Part shown: piece after piece, positions 8,614 to 18,043 of the stretch | How positions within the stretch are numbered: position 1 is the first letter of the stretch | Layout: each line of letters opens with the position of its first letter | NCBI RefSeq assembly: GCF_002211105.1 | Contig: NZ_JPUA01000005.1 | Coordinates: forward strand, 1-64,000 | DNA: 64,000 nucleotides | Source: Halomonas campaniensis | GTDB lineage: Bacteria > Pseudomonadota > Gammaproteobacteria > Pseudomonadales > Halomonadaceae | Reading direction: 5' to 3' | The notes under the pieces: model-generated | Database searches by the model: none | What the model was told of the DNA's origin: nothing | Seen by the model: only the letters and a program-made list of their open reading frames with translations | Program-made: the position numbers and the translations under genes

Positions 8614-11475
8614 ATGAAGGCACCACTGATCCCGGAAAATGAAACTGAGCGCCAGTGTGCACTGAACAAAACAGGGTTGCTTAATAGTGATCATGAAGCA
8701 CGTTTCGACCGCATTACACGCATCGCTCGCCATATGTTTTCAGTGCCCATTGCCCTGGTATCGTTAATTGACCAGAACCGGCAGTGGTTTAAATCATGCC
8801 AAGGGCTTGAGGCGAAAGAAACACCGCGCAACATTTCTTTTTGTGGACACGCTATTCTGTCCGATTCAACATTAATTGTGGAAAATGCCCTAGACGATGC
8901 GCGTTTTGCCGACAACCCCTTAGTGTCTGGCGCTCCTAATATTCGTTTCTACGCCGGTGCTCCTTTGCACACCGTCGACGGTTATCGGATTGGCACTCTT
9001 TGTCTGATTGATACACAGCCAAGGACCTTATCTGCTGAGCAAGTTGATATGCTTGGCGACCTGGCGGCGACGGTGGAGGAACTGATACAAGCTGATGAAA
9101 TCAGCCAAACATCATATTCAGCACTAGAATCTGAACTGATTGCTAGCCGCGATCACATGGCCTCTCTGATTAATAACATGCCTGGGGTGACCTACCGCTG
9201 CTTACACGATGAGCACTGGACCATGCTTTACATTAGTGGGCAGGTCGACCGGGTCAGTGGTTATGTGGCAGACGAGCTGGTCGGTAATAAAAGCGTCTGT
9301 TACGCAGACTTAATCCACCCCGACGATGCGCCAGCGGTGGAGGAGGTGGTACAGACAGCGATTGCCAACGAGGTCGGTTGGCATCTTGAGTATCGTATCC
9401 AGCATCGAGATGGCACATGGCGCTGGGTGGAAGAGCGGGGCCAGAGCGTTCTAGGCGATGTTCAACATCCGATGGTTCGAGAAGGTTTCATTGTCGACAT
9501 TACCCGTGAACAGAACACGGTAAGCCAACTTAAAAAACACCACGATGCATTGGTGCTGCTTAACGACATCGTGTTTTCCTCGCAAGATACGCTGGATGGG
9601 AAAATCAACCACGCCCTTGCGACGGCAAGGCAATACCTGCAAGTGGACCTGGCAATTCTTAGTCAGATCGAGGGTGACGTCTATACGGTGCGCTGGATGG
9701 AGGCCGCAGCAGGTGCTGCATTAATCCCAGGTCAGCAATTTATGTTGGGGCACACATGGTGCCACTTTATTTTTTCTGCCGACTCTGCTGAGGAGCGTGA
9801 ACTGTTCATTGCGAATGTTGAACGCAGTGAATTCAAACGCCATCTCTGCTATCAGGCAAATCCGTTAGGCGCATATACAGGCATTGTCATTGAGGTAGAA
9901 GGCCAAGCCTTTGGCACGCTGAATTTTTCGGCCAGCAAAGCACGCGTTGAAAATTATGATGATAGCGAAAAGTTTTTTATACGCTTACTGGCGCGCTGGT
10001 TGTCCGACCTGCTAGCCAACAATATCCATAACGAGCGTCTCAGCAAGTTAACGGCGCAACTGCCCGGTGTGACCTATCAATTTCGACGTTTCGCGGACGG
10101 CCGCACTACATTCCCCTTTAGTTCTCCTCAAATTGAGGATTTTTACGGCCTTACTCCAACACAGGCTGCTGAAGATGCCGCCCCAGCCTATGAGCGGATT
10201 CACCCTGAAGATTTGGAAGCCGTCAGTGCATCGATAGAACACTCAGCTAGCACGCTGGCCTATTGGAAGGCGACGTATCGTGTGCAGTGTCAAGGTAATG
10301 GCTATCGCTGGATAATGGGCCATGCTAAGCCTGAGCGCCTTATGGACGGGAGTATCTTATGGCATGGCTACCTGCATGATATTCATGAGTGGGAGCAGGC
10401 ACGTCTGGCCTTGGAAAACAACGAAACACGGTTAAGGGGGCTCTTTGAGTTTTCCCCCATAGGCATCGCACTGAATGATTTTGCAACTGGGCGCTTTATT
10501 GATTTAAACGATGCATTAATTGCCCCAACGGGTTATACCCGCGATGAGTTTGTATCGCTTAGCTATTGGGATGTCACACCAAAAGAATATAAGCCTGAAG
10601 AAGAAAAGGCACTTGCTAGCTTAACAGCCACAGGTCGCTACGGCCCTTTCGAGAAGGAATATATCCGCAAAGATGGCAGTCGTTATCCGGTGCGTTTACA
10701 GGGTATGCTGAGCCAAGAGCAAGATGGCCGGCAAGTGATTTGGTCATTAGTTGAGGACATCACTGAACGCCACAAGCTGGATCAAATGAAAGATCAGTTT
10801 ATTTCTACCGTCAGTCATGAACTTCGTACGCCCTTGACATCGATCAAGGGCTCGCTCGGCCTTGTGAGGGGCGGTGCAGCGGGTATCCTACCTGATAAAG
10901 CTCAGTCGCTTATTAATACCGCAGAACGCAACGCACAGCGCTTAACGGCGTTGATTAACGACTTGCTGGATATGGAAAAACTGGTGGCTGGTAAAATGCC
11001 GATGCACTTAAATGTTCAACGGCTAGCCCCTTTGTTAAATGAAACCGTTGACGTTTTGCAAGGCTATAGCGAGCAGCATCAAGTGATGATTCAGGTCTCC
11101 AGTGCTTGGCCTCCCATATGGGGTAATGTGGATGGCCCTCGCTTGATACAAGCTCTCACGAACTTGCTGTCCAACGCGATCAAGTTCTCACCGCAAGGAA
11201 AGTCGGTTGAGCTAGACATTTCATCGACTGAGAGCTCCATCGATATTTCTGTGCGTGATTACGGGCCAGGCATTGATCCGGCGTTTCGCGATCGGCTCTT
11301 TCAGCGTTTTGCTCAAGCGGATGGCAGCGATACTCGAAAACTACCGGGTACCGGTCTGGGTTTAGCAATCAGCCAAGAAATCTGCCAGCAGATGGGCGGA
11401 GAAGTTGGCTACCGCAATGCGGTGGGCGGGGGAGCTAACTTTTTTATTTTGTTGCCTAGGGAATACCCATCGTGA
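8614..11475 (+). CDS. Soluble multi-PAS/GAF sensor histidine kinase
   Basis: A 953-residue histidine kinase without membrane segments. Order: GAF (about 20-160, with the SFCGHAIL and GTLCLID features of this subtype), PAS (about 185-300), GAF (about 310-470), PAS (about 475-590), PAS/PAC (about 600-715), HisKA with phospho-acceptor His735 in STVSHELRTPLTSIKG, and HATPase_c with the N box NLLSNAIKFSP and G boxes DYGPGID and GTGLGLAIS. There is no receiver or HPt of its own, so it needs a separate acceptor such as the HPt and REC domains next door. The ATG at 8614 is chosen over the TTG at 8608 because GAGG lies six bases before it. The stop overlaps the next start (GTGA). Confidence 0.9.
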   Translation: MKAPLIPENETERQCALNKTGLLNSDHEARFDRITRIARHMFSVPIALVSLIDQNRQWFKSCQGLEAKETPRNISFCGHAILSDSTLIVENALDDARFADNPLVSGAPNIRFYAGAPLHTVDGYRIGTLCLIDTQPRTLSAEQVDMLGDLAATVEELIQADEISQTSYSALESELIASRDHMASLINNMPGVTYRCLHDEHWTMLYISGQVDRVSGYVADELVGNKSVCYADLIHPDDAPAVEEVVQTAIANEVGWHLEYRIQHRDGTWRWVEERGQSVLGDVQHPMVREGFIVDITREQNTVSQLKKHHDALVLLNDIVFSSQDTLDGKINHALATARQYLQVDLAILSQIEGDVYTVRWMEAAAGAALIPGQQFMLGHTWCHFIFSADSAEERELFIANVERSEFKRHLCYQANPLGAYTGIVIEVEGQAFGTLNFSASKARVENYDDSEKFFIRLLARWLSDLLANNIHNERLSKLTAQLPGVTYQFRRFADGRTTFPFSSPQIEDFYGLTPTQAAEDAAPAYERIHPEDLEAVSASIEHSASTLAYWKATYRVQCQGNGYRWIMGHAKPERLMDGSILWHGYLHDIHEWEQARLALENNETRLRGLFEFSPIGIALNDFATGRFIDLNDALIAPTGYTRDEFVSLSYWDVTPKEYKPEEEKALASLTATGRYGPFEKEYIRKDGSRYPVRLQGMLSQEQDGRQVIWSLVEDITERHKLDQMKDQFISTVSHELRTPLTSIKGSLGLVRGGAAGILPDKAQSLINTAERNAQRLTALINDLLDMEKLVAGKMPMHLNVQRLAPLLNETVDVLQGYSEQHQVMIQVSSAWPPIWGNVDGPRLIQALTNLLSNAIKFSPQGKSVELDISSTESSIDISVRDYGPGIDPAFRDRLFQRFAQADGSDTRKLPGTGLGLAISQEICQQMGGEVGYRNAVGGGANFFILLPREYPS

Positions 11476-14456
11476 AACTACCATTGAGCGTTCGTATTGT
11501 TCTACTTGTGATAGTCATGAGTGGTATTTTAGTCGGCGGAATATTGGTGACGGTTCACCAACTGATGGTGGCCAATTATGAAACCATCATGGCAGAGCGT
11601 GAAACAGCCGAAATAAACCGACTAGCGTTTGAGCTTGAATTATCACAGCAGCAGCGGACGCTTGCCCTAGAAGCGTTTGCAACACGCCTACTGACCGATA
11701 GTGGGCAGCTACGTAGTCAGCAAGCACTGCAATCGCTACTGCAGCAGCCTTCTGTGGCCAGTGAACTGTTTTCGGATGGTTTGTTGATTTTTGATGGTGA
11801 TGGCACTGCTATCGCAGAAAACCGGCATGTGCCAGGGCGTATAGGTACTAACTATGCCGACCGTCCTCATATCCAGCGCGCCCAGCAAACCAAAGAAGCG
11901 GTAGTTTCAGAGCCAATAATGGGGCGTACCACAGGGTTGCCACTGATCTCATATGTGCAACCCATTCTGTCTTCCAATGATGATGTTATTGGATATGCAG
12001 CCGGAATAGTGGATCTCGCAAACACGCCGCTTATCGACTCGGGAAACTGGGCTGAGGACGAATCCAGTACTATCACCTTGATTCTTGACCCGCGACACCG
12101 CCTGTTTGTCTCCATGCGGGAGCGGTTCGACACACCCGAGCCGCTACCTGAGAATGGTGAGGACGCTCTAGTAGACGCTGCACTGTCGCTCAGCCCTGCC
12201 GGTACTTTTGTTGATTATCAACAACAGCAATACCTGGTGGCCAGCCAACAATTGGATTCTATAGGGTGGATTGTGCTACGAGCTCTGCCTTACAGTGACG
12301 CCATCGCGCCTGCCAAAGCAGCGTTCCGACAGTTTCTGCTAATCGCACTGATTGCCATGGCGCTCGTTGGACTGGCGGGGGCATGGATTGCGCAAAGTTT
12401 GACGCGCCCCATTGAGCGAATCACACATCGCATTGATCACATGGCCGACGATGCTCGGTTTGATAGCGATTTCCGCGAACAAGGCGGCCCTGAAGTACGT
12501 GCGCTCGCTCGTGCTATGAACCGTTTAGCGAATGAGCGAAAAGTGGCAGATGATGCGATTCGCGAAGCTGAACGTTTTTTATTTAATATACTTGAAGCTG
12601 CATCTGAAGTCGCCATTATTGCTACTGATACTGTCGGCATTATCACCGCCTTTAATAAAGGTGCCGAGAATATGCTGGGCTATAGCAAAACAGATGTGTT
12701 GGGCAAGCAGACCCCGGCGATATTGCACCTGAAAGATGAGCTGGAAGTGCGGTCTGCACAGCTAAGTGCTGAGCTAGGCAAACCCATTGAGGGCTTTAGA
12801 GTGTTTGTGGAAAAAGCCGAACAAGACGGCTCAGAAACGCGAGAGTGGACGTATGTCCACAAGGATAGCCACTATTTGCCAGTATCTCTTGTCGTGACTC
12901 CCATGCGTGATAGTACCGGTGAAATCAGTGGCTATCTGAATATTGCTGAAGACATTACCGAGCAAAAACAAGCGGATAAGATGAAAAATGAGTTTATTTC
13001 TACCGTAAGCCATGAACTTCGTACTCCATTAACCTCTATTTCGGGGGCCCTAGGCTTGATAATGGGGGGAGCGTTGGGTGAGCTGCCTGAAAAAGCACAA
13101 AAGCTACTGACGACCGCCCATCGTAACAGCAAGCGTTTAGCTCACTTGATCAATGATTTACTGGACATCGAAAAGATTGCAGCAGGCAAACTGCATTTTG
13201 ACATGCAAGTGCAGCCTTTGATGCCGTTGATTGAACAGGCGCTGGAGTCCAATCGCAGCTATGGAAGCGATAGGAGCGTGACGCTTTCATTGGCATGTGG
13301 CGATGACGCATTAGAGGCACTTATCATTGTTGATCCTCAGCGGTTATCGCAAGTTCTCGCCAATCTTTTATCCAATGCGATCAAGTTTTCACCGGATGGC
13401 GACGAGGTAACACTTGCTGTTGAAGTGTCAGATAAAACGATAATCGTCAGCGTGATAGATAATGGCCCCGGCATCACAGATGCATTTCGCGAGAAAATTT
13501 TCCAGCGCTTTGCTCAAGCAGATTCTTCAGATACTCGCGCCAAAGATGGCACTGGTCTTGGGTTGGCCATTACGCGAGAGTTGGTCGAGCATATGGGCGG
13601 GCGGATTAATTTTGAGTCTGCCGAAGGTAAAGGCTCACGCTTCTTCTTTGAGTTACCTTTAATTCAAACGGCGGTGGAAACCTCTTTACAAAAGGCGAAT
13701 GCTACTGAATATCGTCAATCTCCCCGTATTTTGGTTGTTGAAGATGATGAAGATGTTGCCTATCTGTTAAGCATTATGCTTAATGAAGCAGGGTATCAAG
13801 TTGATGTTGCCTTAAATGGTAAAGATGCGCTGAGCACCCTGCACAAAACGCATTATGATCTTGTTAGTCTAGATTTAATGCTGCCAGATACCTCCGGGCT
13901 GGATATTATTCGCATATTACGTGAGCAACCCAGCACGGCTGACATACCAATCGTCGTGATCTCAGCCAAGGTAGAGCAGGGGCGCTTAGCGATTAAAGGT
14001 GATTCTGACAATATTGATTGGTTAGCGAAACCTATCGATCAGTATAAGTTAATCGATATAGTTAATCGGCAGTTGTCAGCTAGCCGCCAAGACCATCCTC
14101 GGATACTCCATGTTGAAGACGACCTGGACTTGCACGAAGTAGTCTCTGCCATGGCAGGTGAGCGCTTTGAGTTTGAGGTGGCTCATACACTGGAAAATGC
14201 TCGCATATGTCTGAAACAGCAAGCGTTTGACGTCGTATTGCTCGATATAGAGCTTCCGGATGGGTCTGGGTGGGAGCTCGTTCCTGATATCCGCGCGTGC
14301 CAACCTGAAGCAAAAGTAGTCATTCTATCCGGAGCCGATATGACTAACCAACAGCACGGTCAGGTAGAAGCTGTTTTACTTAAGTCTCGGCTATCGACGG
14401 ATAGGTTAGTAGAGGTTATCAGTTCACGTATTCGCTCATCTCGATTATTGAGGTGA
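11472..14456 (+). CDS. Membrane hybrid histidine kinase (dCache-HAMP-PAS-HisKA-HATPase-REC-REC)
   Basis: A 994-residue membrane hybrid kinase. It has a first membrane helix (about residues 8-30), a periplasmic double-Cache sensor (about 35-270), a second helix (about 280-305), HAMP (about 305-355), PAS (about 365-495), HisKA with His514 in STVSHELRTPLTSISG and HATPase_c (NLLSNAIKFSP, GTGLGLAIT). Two receivers follow, with Asp801 in VSLDLMLPD and Asp925 in VLLDIELPDGSG. In the second receiver the conserved lysine region reads VLLKSRLS rather than KP. It starts at a GTG overlapping the previous stop, so the two kinases are translationally coupled. The Cache domain suggests a small extracellular ligand. 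Confidence 0.9.
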   Translation: MKLPLSVRIVLLVIVMSGILVGGILVTVHQLMVANYETIMAERETAEINRLAFELELSQQQRTLALEAFATRLLTDSGQLRSQQALQSLLQQPSVASELFSDGLLIFDGDGTAIAENRHVPGRIGTNYADRPHIQRAQQTKEAVVSEPIMGRTTGLPLISYVQPILSSNDDVIGYAAGIVDLANTPLIDSGNWAEDESSTITLILDPRHRLFVSMRERFDTPEPLPENGEDALVDAALSLSPAGTFVDYQQQQYLVASQQLDSIGWIVLRALPYSDAIAPAKAAFRQFLLIALIAMALVGLAGAWIAQSLTRPIERITHRIDHMADDARFDSDFREQGGPEVRALARAMNRLANERKVADDAIREAERFLFNILEAASEVAIIATDTVGIITAFNKGAENMLGYSKTDVLGKQTPAILHLKDELEVRSAQLSAELGKPIEGFRVFVEKAEQDGSETREWTYVHKDSHYLPVSLVVTPMRDSTGEISGYLNIAEDITEQKQADKMKNEFISTVSHELRTPLTSISGALGLIMGGALGELPEKAQKLLTTAHRNSKRLAHLINDLLDIEKIAAGKLHFDMQVQPLMPLIEQALESNRSYGSDRSVTLSLACGDDALEALIIVDPQRLSQVLANLLSNAIKFSPDGDEVTLAVEVSDKTIIVSVIDNGPGITDAFREKIFQRFAQADSSDTRAKDGTGLGLAITRELVEHMGGRINFESAEGKGSRFFFELPLIQTAVETSLQKANATEYRQSPRILVVEDDEDVAYLLSIMLNEAGYQVDVALNGKDALSTLHKTHYDLVSLDLMLPDTSGLDIIRILREQPSTADIPIVVISAKVEQGRLAIKGDSDNIDWLAKPIDQYKLIDIVNRQLSASRQDHPRILHVEDDLDLHEVVSAMAGERFEFEVAHTLENARICLKQQAFDVVLLDIELPDGSGWELVPDIRACQPEAKVVILSGADMTNQQHGQVEAVLLKSRLSTDRLVEVISSRIRSSRLLR

Positions 14457-14488
14457 GCTATCATCAGCTTCATTGGTTAGCCATAATG

Positions 14489-14525
14489 AAACGGCCTTTC
14501 GCTTAAAATACGTACTAGGCCGTTT
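14489..14525. terminator. Terminator-like hairpin between convergent genes
   Basis: A nine-base-pair stem (AAACGGCCT / AGGCCGTTT) with a 19-base loop sits between the converging genes ending at 14456 and 14578. The A-rich and T-rich flanks on either side would let it serve both directions. Confidence 0.55.
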
Positions 14526-14577
14526 ATCAGCATGAGTATATATGTGATTTGGCCATGATTATTTTAATAAGAAGATA

Positions 14578-17025
14578 TTAAATGCACTGTGTGCGTTCTA
14601 TTTCTTCTGCCAGCATGGGCTTGGCGGCTAAAAAGCCTTGGTACTGATCACAGTCCAGTTGCTGTAAAAATTCTAGCTCTTCTGTTTTCTCTACACCTTC
14701 TGCGATGACTCTCATGTTCATCGTCTTTCCTAACTGCACCATGGTTTGAAGTAAGCGAGCGTCGCCGGTCTGGGACCATTGATGTATGAAGCTCCGGTCT
14801 ATTTTTAACTTGTCGGCATCAATGCGCTGTAAATAACTTAGTGAGCTATAGCCGGTGCCAAAGTCATCTATTGCTAGACGAACACCTAAGTCTTTTAGTT
14901 GGCGAAGTAAGTTACGGGCCTGCTGCCAGTCAAAAAGCAGTTCGGATTCTGTTATTTCTAGCACAATATTGTTTGGGTTTAAGCAGTGATGTGCCAATAA
15001 TGATTCTAAATGGTCTAAAAAGATGGGTTCCTGAATGTCTTGGGCAGACAGATTAAGCGACAGAAATAAATGAGGATGTTTACGCTGCCAGCATGCAAAT
15101 TTTGATAGGGTTTGTGTTAGCATTTTTTGGGTGAGAAGAGGTATCAGCCCGCGTTGCTCCATCAGGTGAATAAACTCTCCGGGACCGAGTAGCCCTTTTT
15201 CGGGATGTTGCCAGCGGGCTAAGGCCTCAAAGCCGATAAGCTTATTCTCATTCACCGTGTAGATCGGTTGATAAACGGCAATGAATTGATCGCTAGACAG
15301 CCCTTCTTTAATGGAGTTCTCCAAAAGAAAGCGGTTTTGCTGCATGGTTTTTAAAGATGCATCAAAGTAGCATATGTCTGTAGTAGGTGATTTTTTCGCT
15401 TTGAAAATAGCCATGTCTGCATTATCGAGTAATTCACTAGCCTTGCTAATATCTTGCGTAGCAAATGCGACACCGGTGTCTGCCGAAAGCGCGATGAGAG
15501 CGTGCTTTAACGTTATTTTAATCTCTTCAATCGACTTGGTAAGGCCAGTAACATATTTCTTTAACGACGCTTGGCTTGCATGCTCTTTTGTCAGGAGTAG
15601 AAACTCATCACTGCTTTCGCGGTATAGCGTGTCACTCGGGCTTATAGTCTGGGTGAGTTCCCAAGCAAGCCGCTGTAAAATTTCATCACCAAAATGATGA
15701 CCATGGAGGTTGTTGATAGTGTGGAAGTCACGAATATCAAATTTAACAACTGCCATTATGTTGTCTGGGGCCCGCTTTTGTAGTGCGTCTTCAATATCAC
15801 GCCGTATGTTGGCAAGCATAGGTAAGGCTGTCAGTGAATCTTGGGTGATTTGTGTTTCTGCAATTGTTAACGCGCCTATATGGGAGCGAAAGTATCTTCC
15901 TTTTGTCACCCTGGATTTGACAATCATCAATAAACGCCATAGTTCGATCGGTTTATTGATAAATTCATCATTAGCTAAGCGAGCACAGGCCAGCTGCAAA
16001 TCGGTATCCGCAGCGGCAGACATGAAAATCAGCGGAATAGTGGCAAACTCCTCATGCTGACGGATAATTTTTCCTAACTCAATACCACTGCAACCTGGCA
16101 TATATACATCTACTAATATCAGCTCAGGATGGCTTTGTTCTAATAGGCGCAGTGCCTCCTGGGCACTGGTAGCGCTAGTGACGTTATAGCCTGCCTTAGT
16201 TAAAAACTCCGCATACAGGCTGAGCAAATCATGATCATCATCTACTAGCATCACTCGATAAGGCTCGCTAGGGGCAAGATTCAGTTCCGAGAAGAGTAGT
16301 GAGACAAGTTTAGGGATATCCAGAGGCTTTCTAAGGAAGTGAGTCCCTCCGGCACGAACGGATGCTAGTCGCAGATCAAAAGAGTCGTAGCCAGATACGA
16401 AAAATACAGGTAAGGGGGTGCCATTTTTCTGGTGCCAAGTGCTTACCTGACTGGCACCGGCAAAGCGTTCGCCAGAAAAATCCATATCTACAATCAAGGC
16501 CCAAGGTTGATGGTCTGTTATTGCTTGGTCTAACTGAGATATATCATCCTGCCAATGAACGCGGTATCCGTACTGGCTAAGTATTTCGCTCAAATTTGTT
16601 GAAAAATCAGGGTCGTCATCTACCAGCAGTATATCGATCGCCTCGGAGGTATCGTTTTCGAACAATGCATTAGCAGAGTCGCTACTGGGAATATGTCTCT
16701 CACCGTTAGAGGCTGAGTCGCGCTCAAGGGCACTCAGCAAATCATCTATTGGACGTGTTAAACTGGATATAAGCTCTTTTGGCGGCATGTTTTTTGCCAT
16801 ATCGCAGGCGTGGTCTAGCTCCCGGGCCAGCTGAGACAGTTCGACAAAGCCATAGGCTTTTCCAGAACCGCTAAGCTTATGAGCCATGCTCATAATATGT
16901 TGTACCCGTTTAGTATCGTGTTGGGCGGCTTGCCAATCTGCTTCTAGTTCAGTTTTATAGAGCAGTAAGTGCTCTTTGTAAGTAGAGAGTAGCTTTTCCA
17001 TTTTTTGGTTATTCGAACTGCTCAT
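14578..17025 (-). CDS. HPt-REC-REC-GGDEF-EAL protein, predicted c-di-GMP phosphodiesterase
   Basis: An 815-residue soluble protein with HPt (His in MAHKLSGSGKAYGF), receiver 1 (about residues 130-245), receiver 2 (about 255-375, Asp in LILVDVYMPGCSG), GGDEF (about 395-555) and EAL (about 570-810). The GGDEF active site is degenerate (YRESSDEF, no I-site arginine), so cyclase activity is unlikely. The EAL domain keeps its catalytic set: FEALARW, LEITESELL, AIDDFGTGYSS, KIDRSF, IAEGVEK and QGFLAAKPM. It should therefore degrade c-di-GMP, opposing the GGEEF protein at 6935. It is convergent with the kinase operon. GGGAG precedes the ATG. Confidence 0.9.
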   Translation of the reverse strand: MSSSNNQKMEKLLSTYKEHLLLYKTELEADWQAAQHDTKRVQHIMSMAHKLSGSGKAYGFVELSQLARELDHACDMAKNMPPKELISSLTRPIDDLLSALERDSASNGERHIPSSDSANALFENDTSEAIDILLVDDDPDFSTNLSEILSQYGYRVHWQDDISQLDQAITDHQPWALIVDMDFSGERFAGASQVSTWHQKNGTPLPVFFVSGYDSFDLRLASVRAGGTHFLRKPLDIPKLVSLLFSELNLAPSEPYRVMLVDDDHDLLSLYAEFLTKAGYNVTSATSAQEALRLLEQSHPELILVDVYMPGCSGIELGKIIRQHEEFATIPLIFMSAAADTDLQLACARLANDEFINKPIELWRLLMIVKSRVTKGRYFRSHIGALTIAETQITQDSLTALPMLANIRRDIEDALQKRAPDNIMAVVKFDIRDFHTINNLHGHHFGDEILQRLAWELTQTISPSDTLYRESSDEFLLLTKEHASQASLKKYVTGLTKSIEEIKITLKHALIALSADTGVAFATQDISKASELLDNADMAIFKAKKSPTTDICYFDASLKTMQQNRFLLENSIKEGLSSDQFIAVYQPIYTVNENKLIGFEALARWQHPEKGLLGPGEFIHLMEQRGLIPLLTQKMLTQTLSKFACWQRKHPHLFLSLNLSAQDIQEPIFLDHLESLLAHHCLNPNNIVLEITESELLFDWQQARNLLRQLKDLGVRLAIDDFGTGYSSLSYLQRIDADKLKIDRSFIHQWSQTGDARLLQTMVQLGKTMNMRVIAEGVEKTEELEFLQQLDCDQYQGFLAAKPMLAEEIERTQCI

Positions 17026-17500
17026 GTAACTCCCTTTTCATATAAGCTGAACATTTGACGAAATTTAGCCCCTGGTTATAGAGAATATCAGGGGGTTTCA
17101 GTTTCAAACACAACGTTATTGCGAGTACAGCATTATTGAAGGGTGCTAGCTCTGGCAGCAGATTTCTTGGGCATCTCTGCGCAGACGTCCAGTGACGCAT
17201 CATCGGTCTAGCGTATTGTGCTAAGTGAGCTGGCGATCTCGTCATGTTCTTCCAGGCTGTCAATTAACATGTTTGTGCCCTGTGTTCAGTACTGCCTCAG
17301 CAGCCTCTTGGTGTTCTCATCGGTGCCTCGTTGCCGTGTAGGCTATGCGGGTCAACAAAAGAGATGGTTGTACGACTATTTTGAGTGATCTCGGTATACT
17401 CCACCCTCTTTTTACCCTAATTATAGTCTAGATGCAGGTTTAGCAAGCATACGCATCAGCGTGCAGGCGACTAGTCTACGGCGACGACTGAACTGCTCTG
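17026..17500. other. Intergenic region before the nested insertion elements
   Basis: About 475 bases. The left part should hold the promoter of the HPt-REC-EAL gene on the minus strand. A minus-strand frame at 17009-17263 covers that gene's own ribosome-binding site and has no recognisable product, so I do not call it. Nothing else is visible. Confidence 0.4.
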
Positions 17501-17544
17501 TGTTCTCCGGACACTTCTAGCCTTTTATTTGAGCGTAGGAGGGA

Positions 17545-17907
17545 GTGTTGAGTAACCAACGATATTCACCCGAATTCAAAGACAAAGCCGTCCGGCAGAT
17601 CGTCGAAAGAGGATACCCAGTAACCGAGGTGTCGGAGCGACTGGGCGTCTATGGCCACAGCCTTCACAAATGGGTTAAGGCCATTAAGTCGAGTAAATCC
17701 GACGAACAGGCCTCAGAGCTCAACAACGAAAAGAAGGAAATTCTTAAACTGCGCGCCCAGCTTAGACGAACCGAGGAGGAGCGAGATATCTTAAAAAACC
17801 GTTATGGGTTGGCACCCGCTTGTAGATACAGAAACCCGATGGTGTCCTATACTAAGCTTGGGGGCCAGGGGCGCAGCCGTCGGCTTTTTGGTGGTCGACC
17901 CCGTTAA
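17545..17907 (+). pseudogene. IS3-family OrfA, truncated by IS110 insertion
   Basis: The first 85 or so residues are a typical IS3/IS911-type OrfA: YSPEFKDKAVRQIVERGYPVTEVSERLGV (helix-turn-helix), then a zipper helix ending RTEEERDILKN. After that, near 17800, the frame runs into the IS110-family element, and the remaining 36 codons are foreign read-through. The native end (FARGAD then TGA) is found 1.65 kb downstream at 19448-19468, after the inserted element. The start is a GTG behind AGGAGGGA. Confidence 0.85.
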
Positions 17908-18043
17908 AAAACGTGGCTCGGGTGGCGTTCTGAATTTGAAAGTAATGACACCGTTTGAAGTGATCCCGGTTAGGAAGGTAGATGTCATCAACGCCACCTC
18001 CTCTGGCCCTTCCGTCATTTTCGGTTGCTGAGGAGATGCTGTC
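17810..18043 (+). ncRNA. Candidate IS110 bridge-RNA region
   Basis: This is the non-coding left end of the IS110-family element, directly upstream of the transposase ATG. In IS110-subgroup elements this region is transcribed into a structured bridge RNA whose loops pair with target and donor DNA. The length (about 230 bases) and position fit. I have not folded it, so the assignment rests on location and family knowledge. As the transposase is now disrupted, the RNA may be a relic. Confidence 0.45.

Noticed and set aside
17009..17263. 84-residue minus-strand ORF before the HPt-REC-EAL gene
   Set aside because: It covers that gene's ribosome-binding site and promoter and has no recognisable sequence features.
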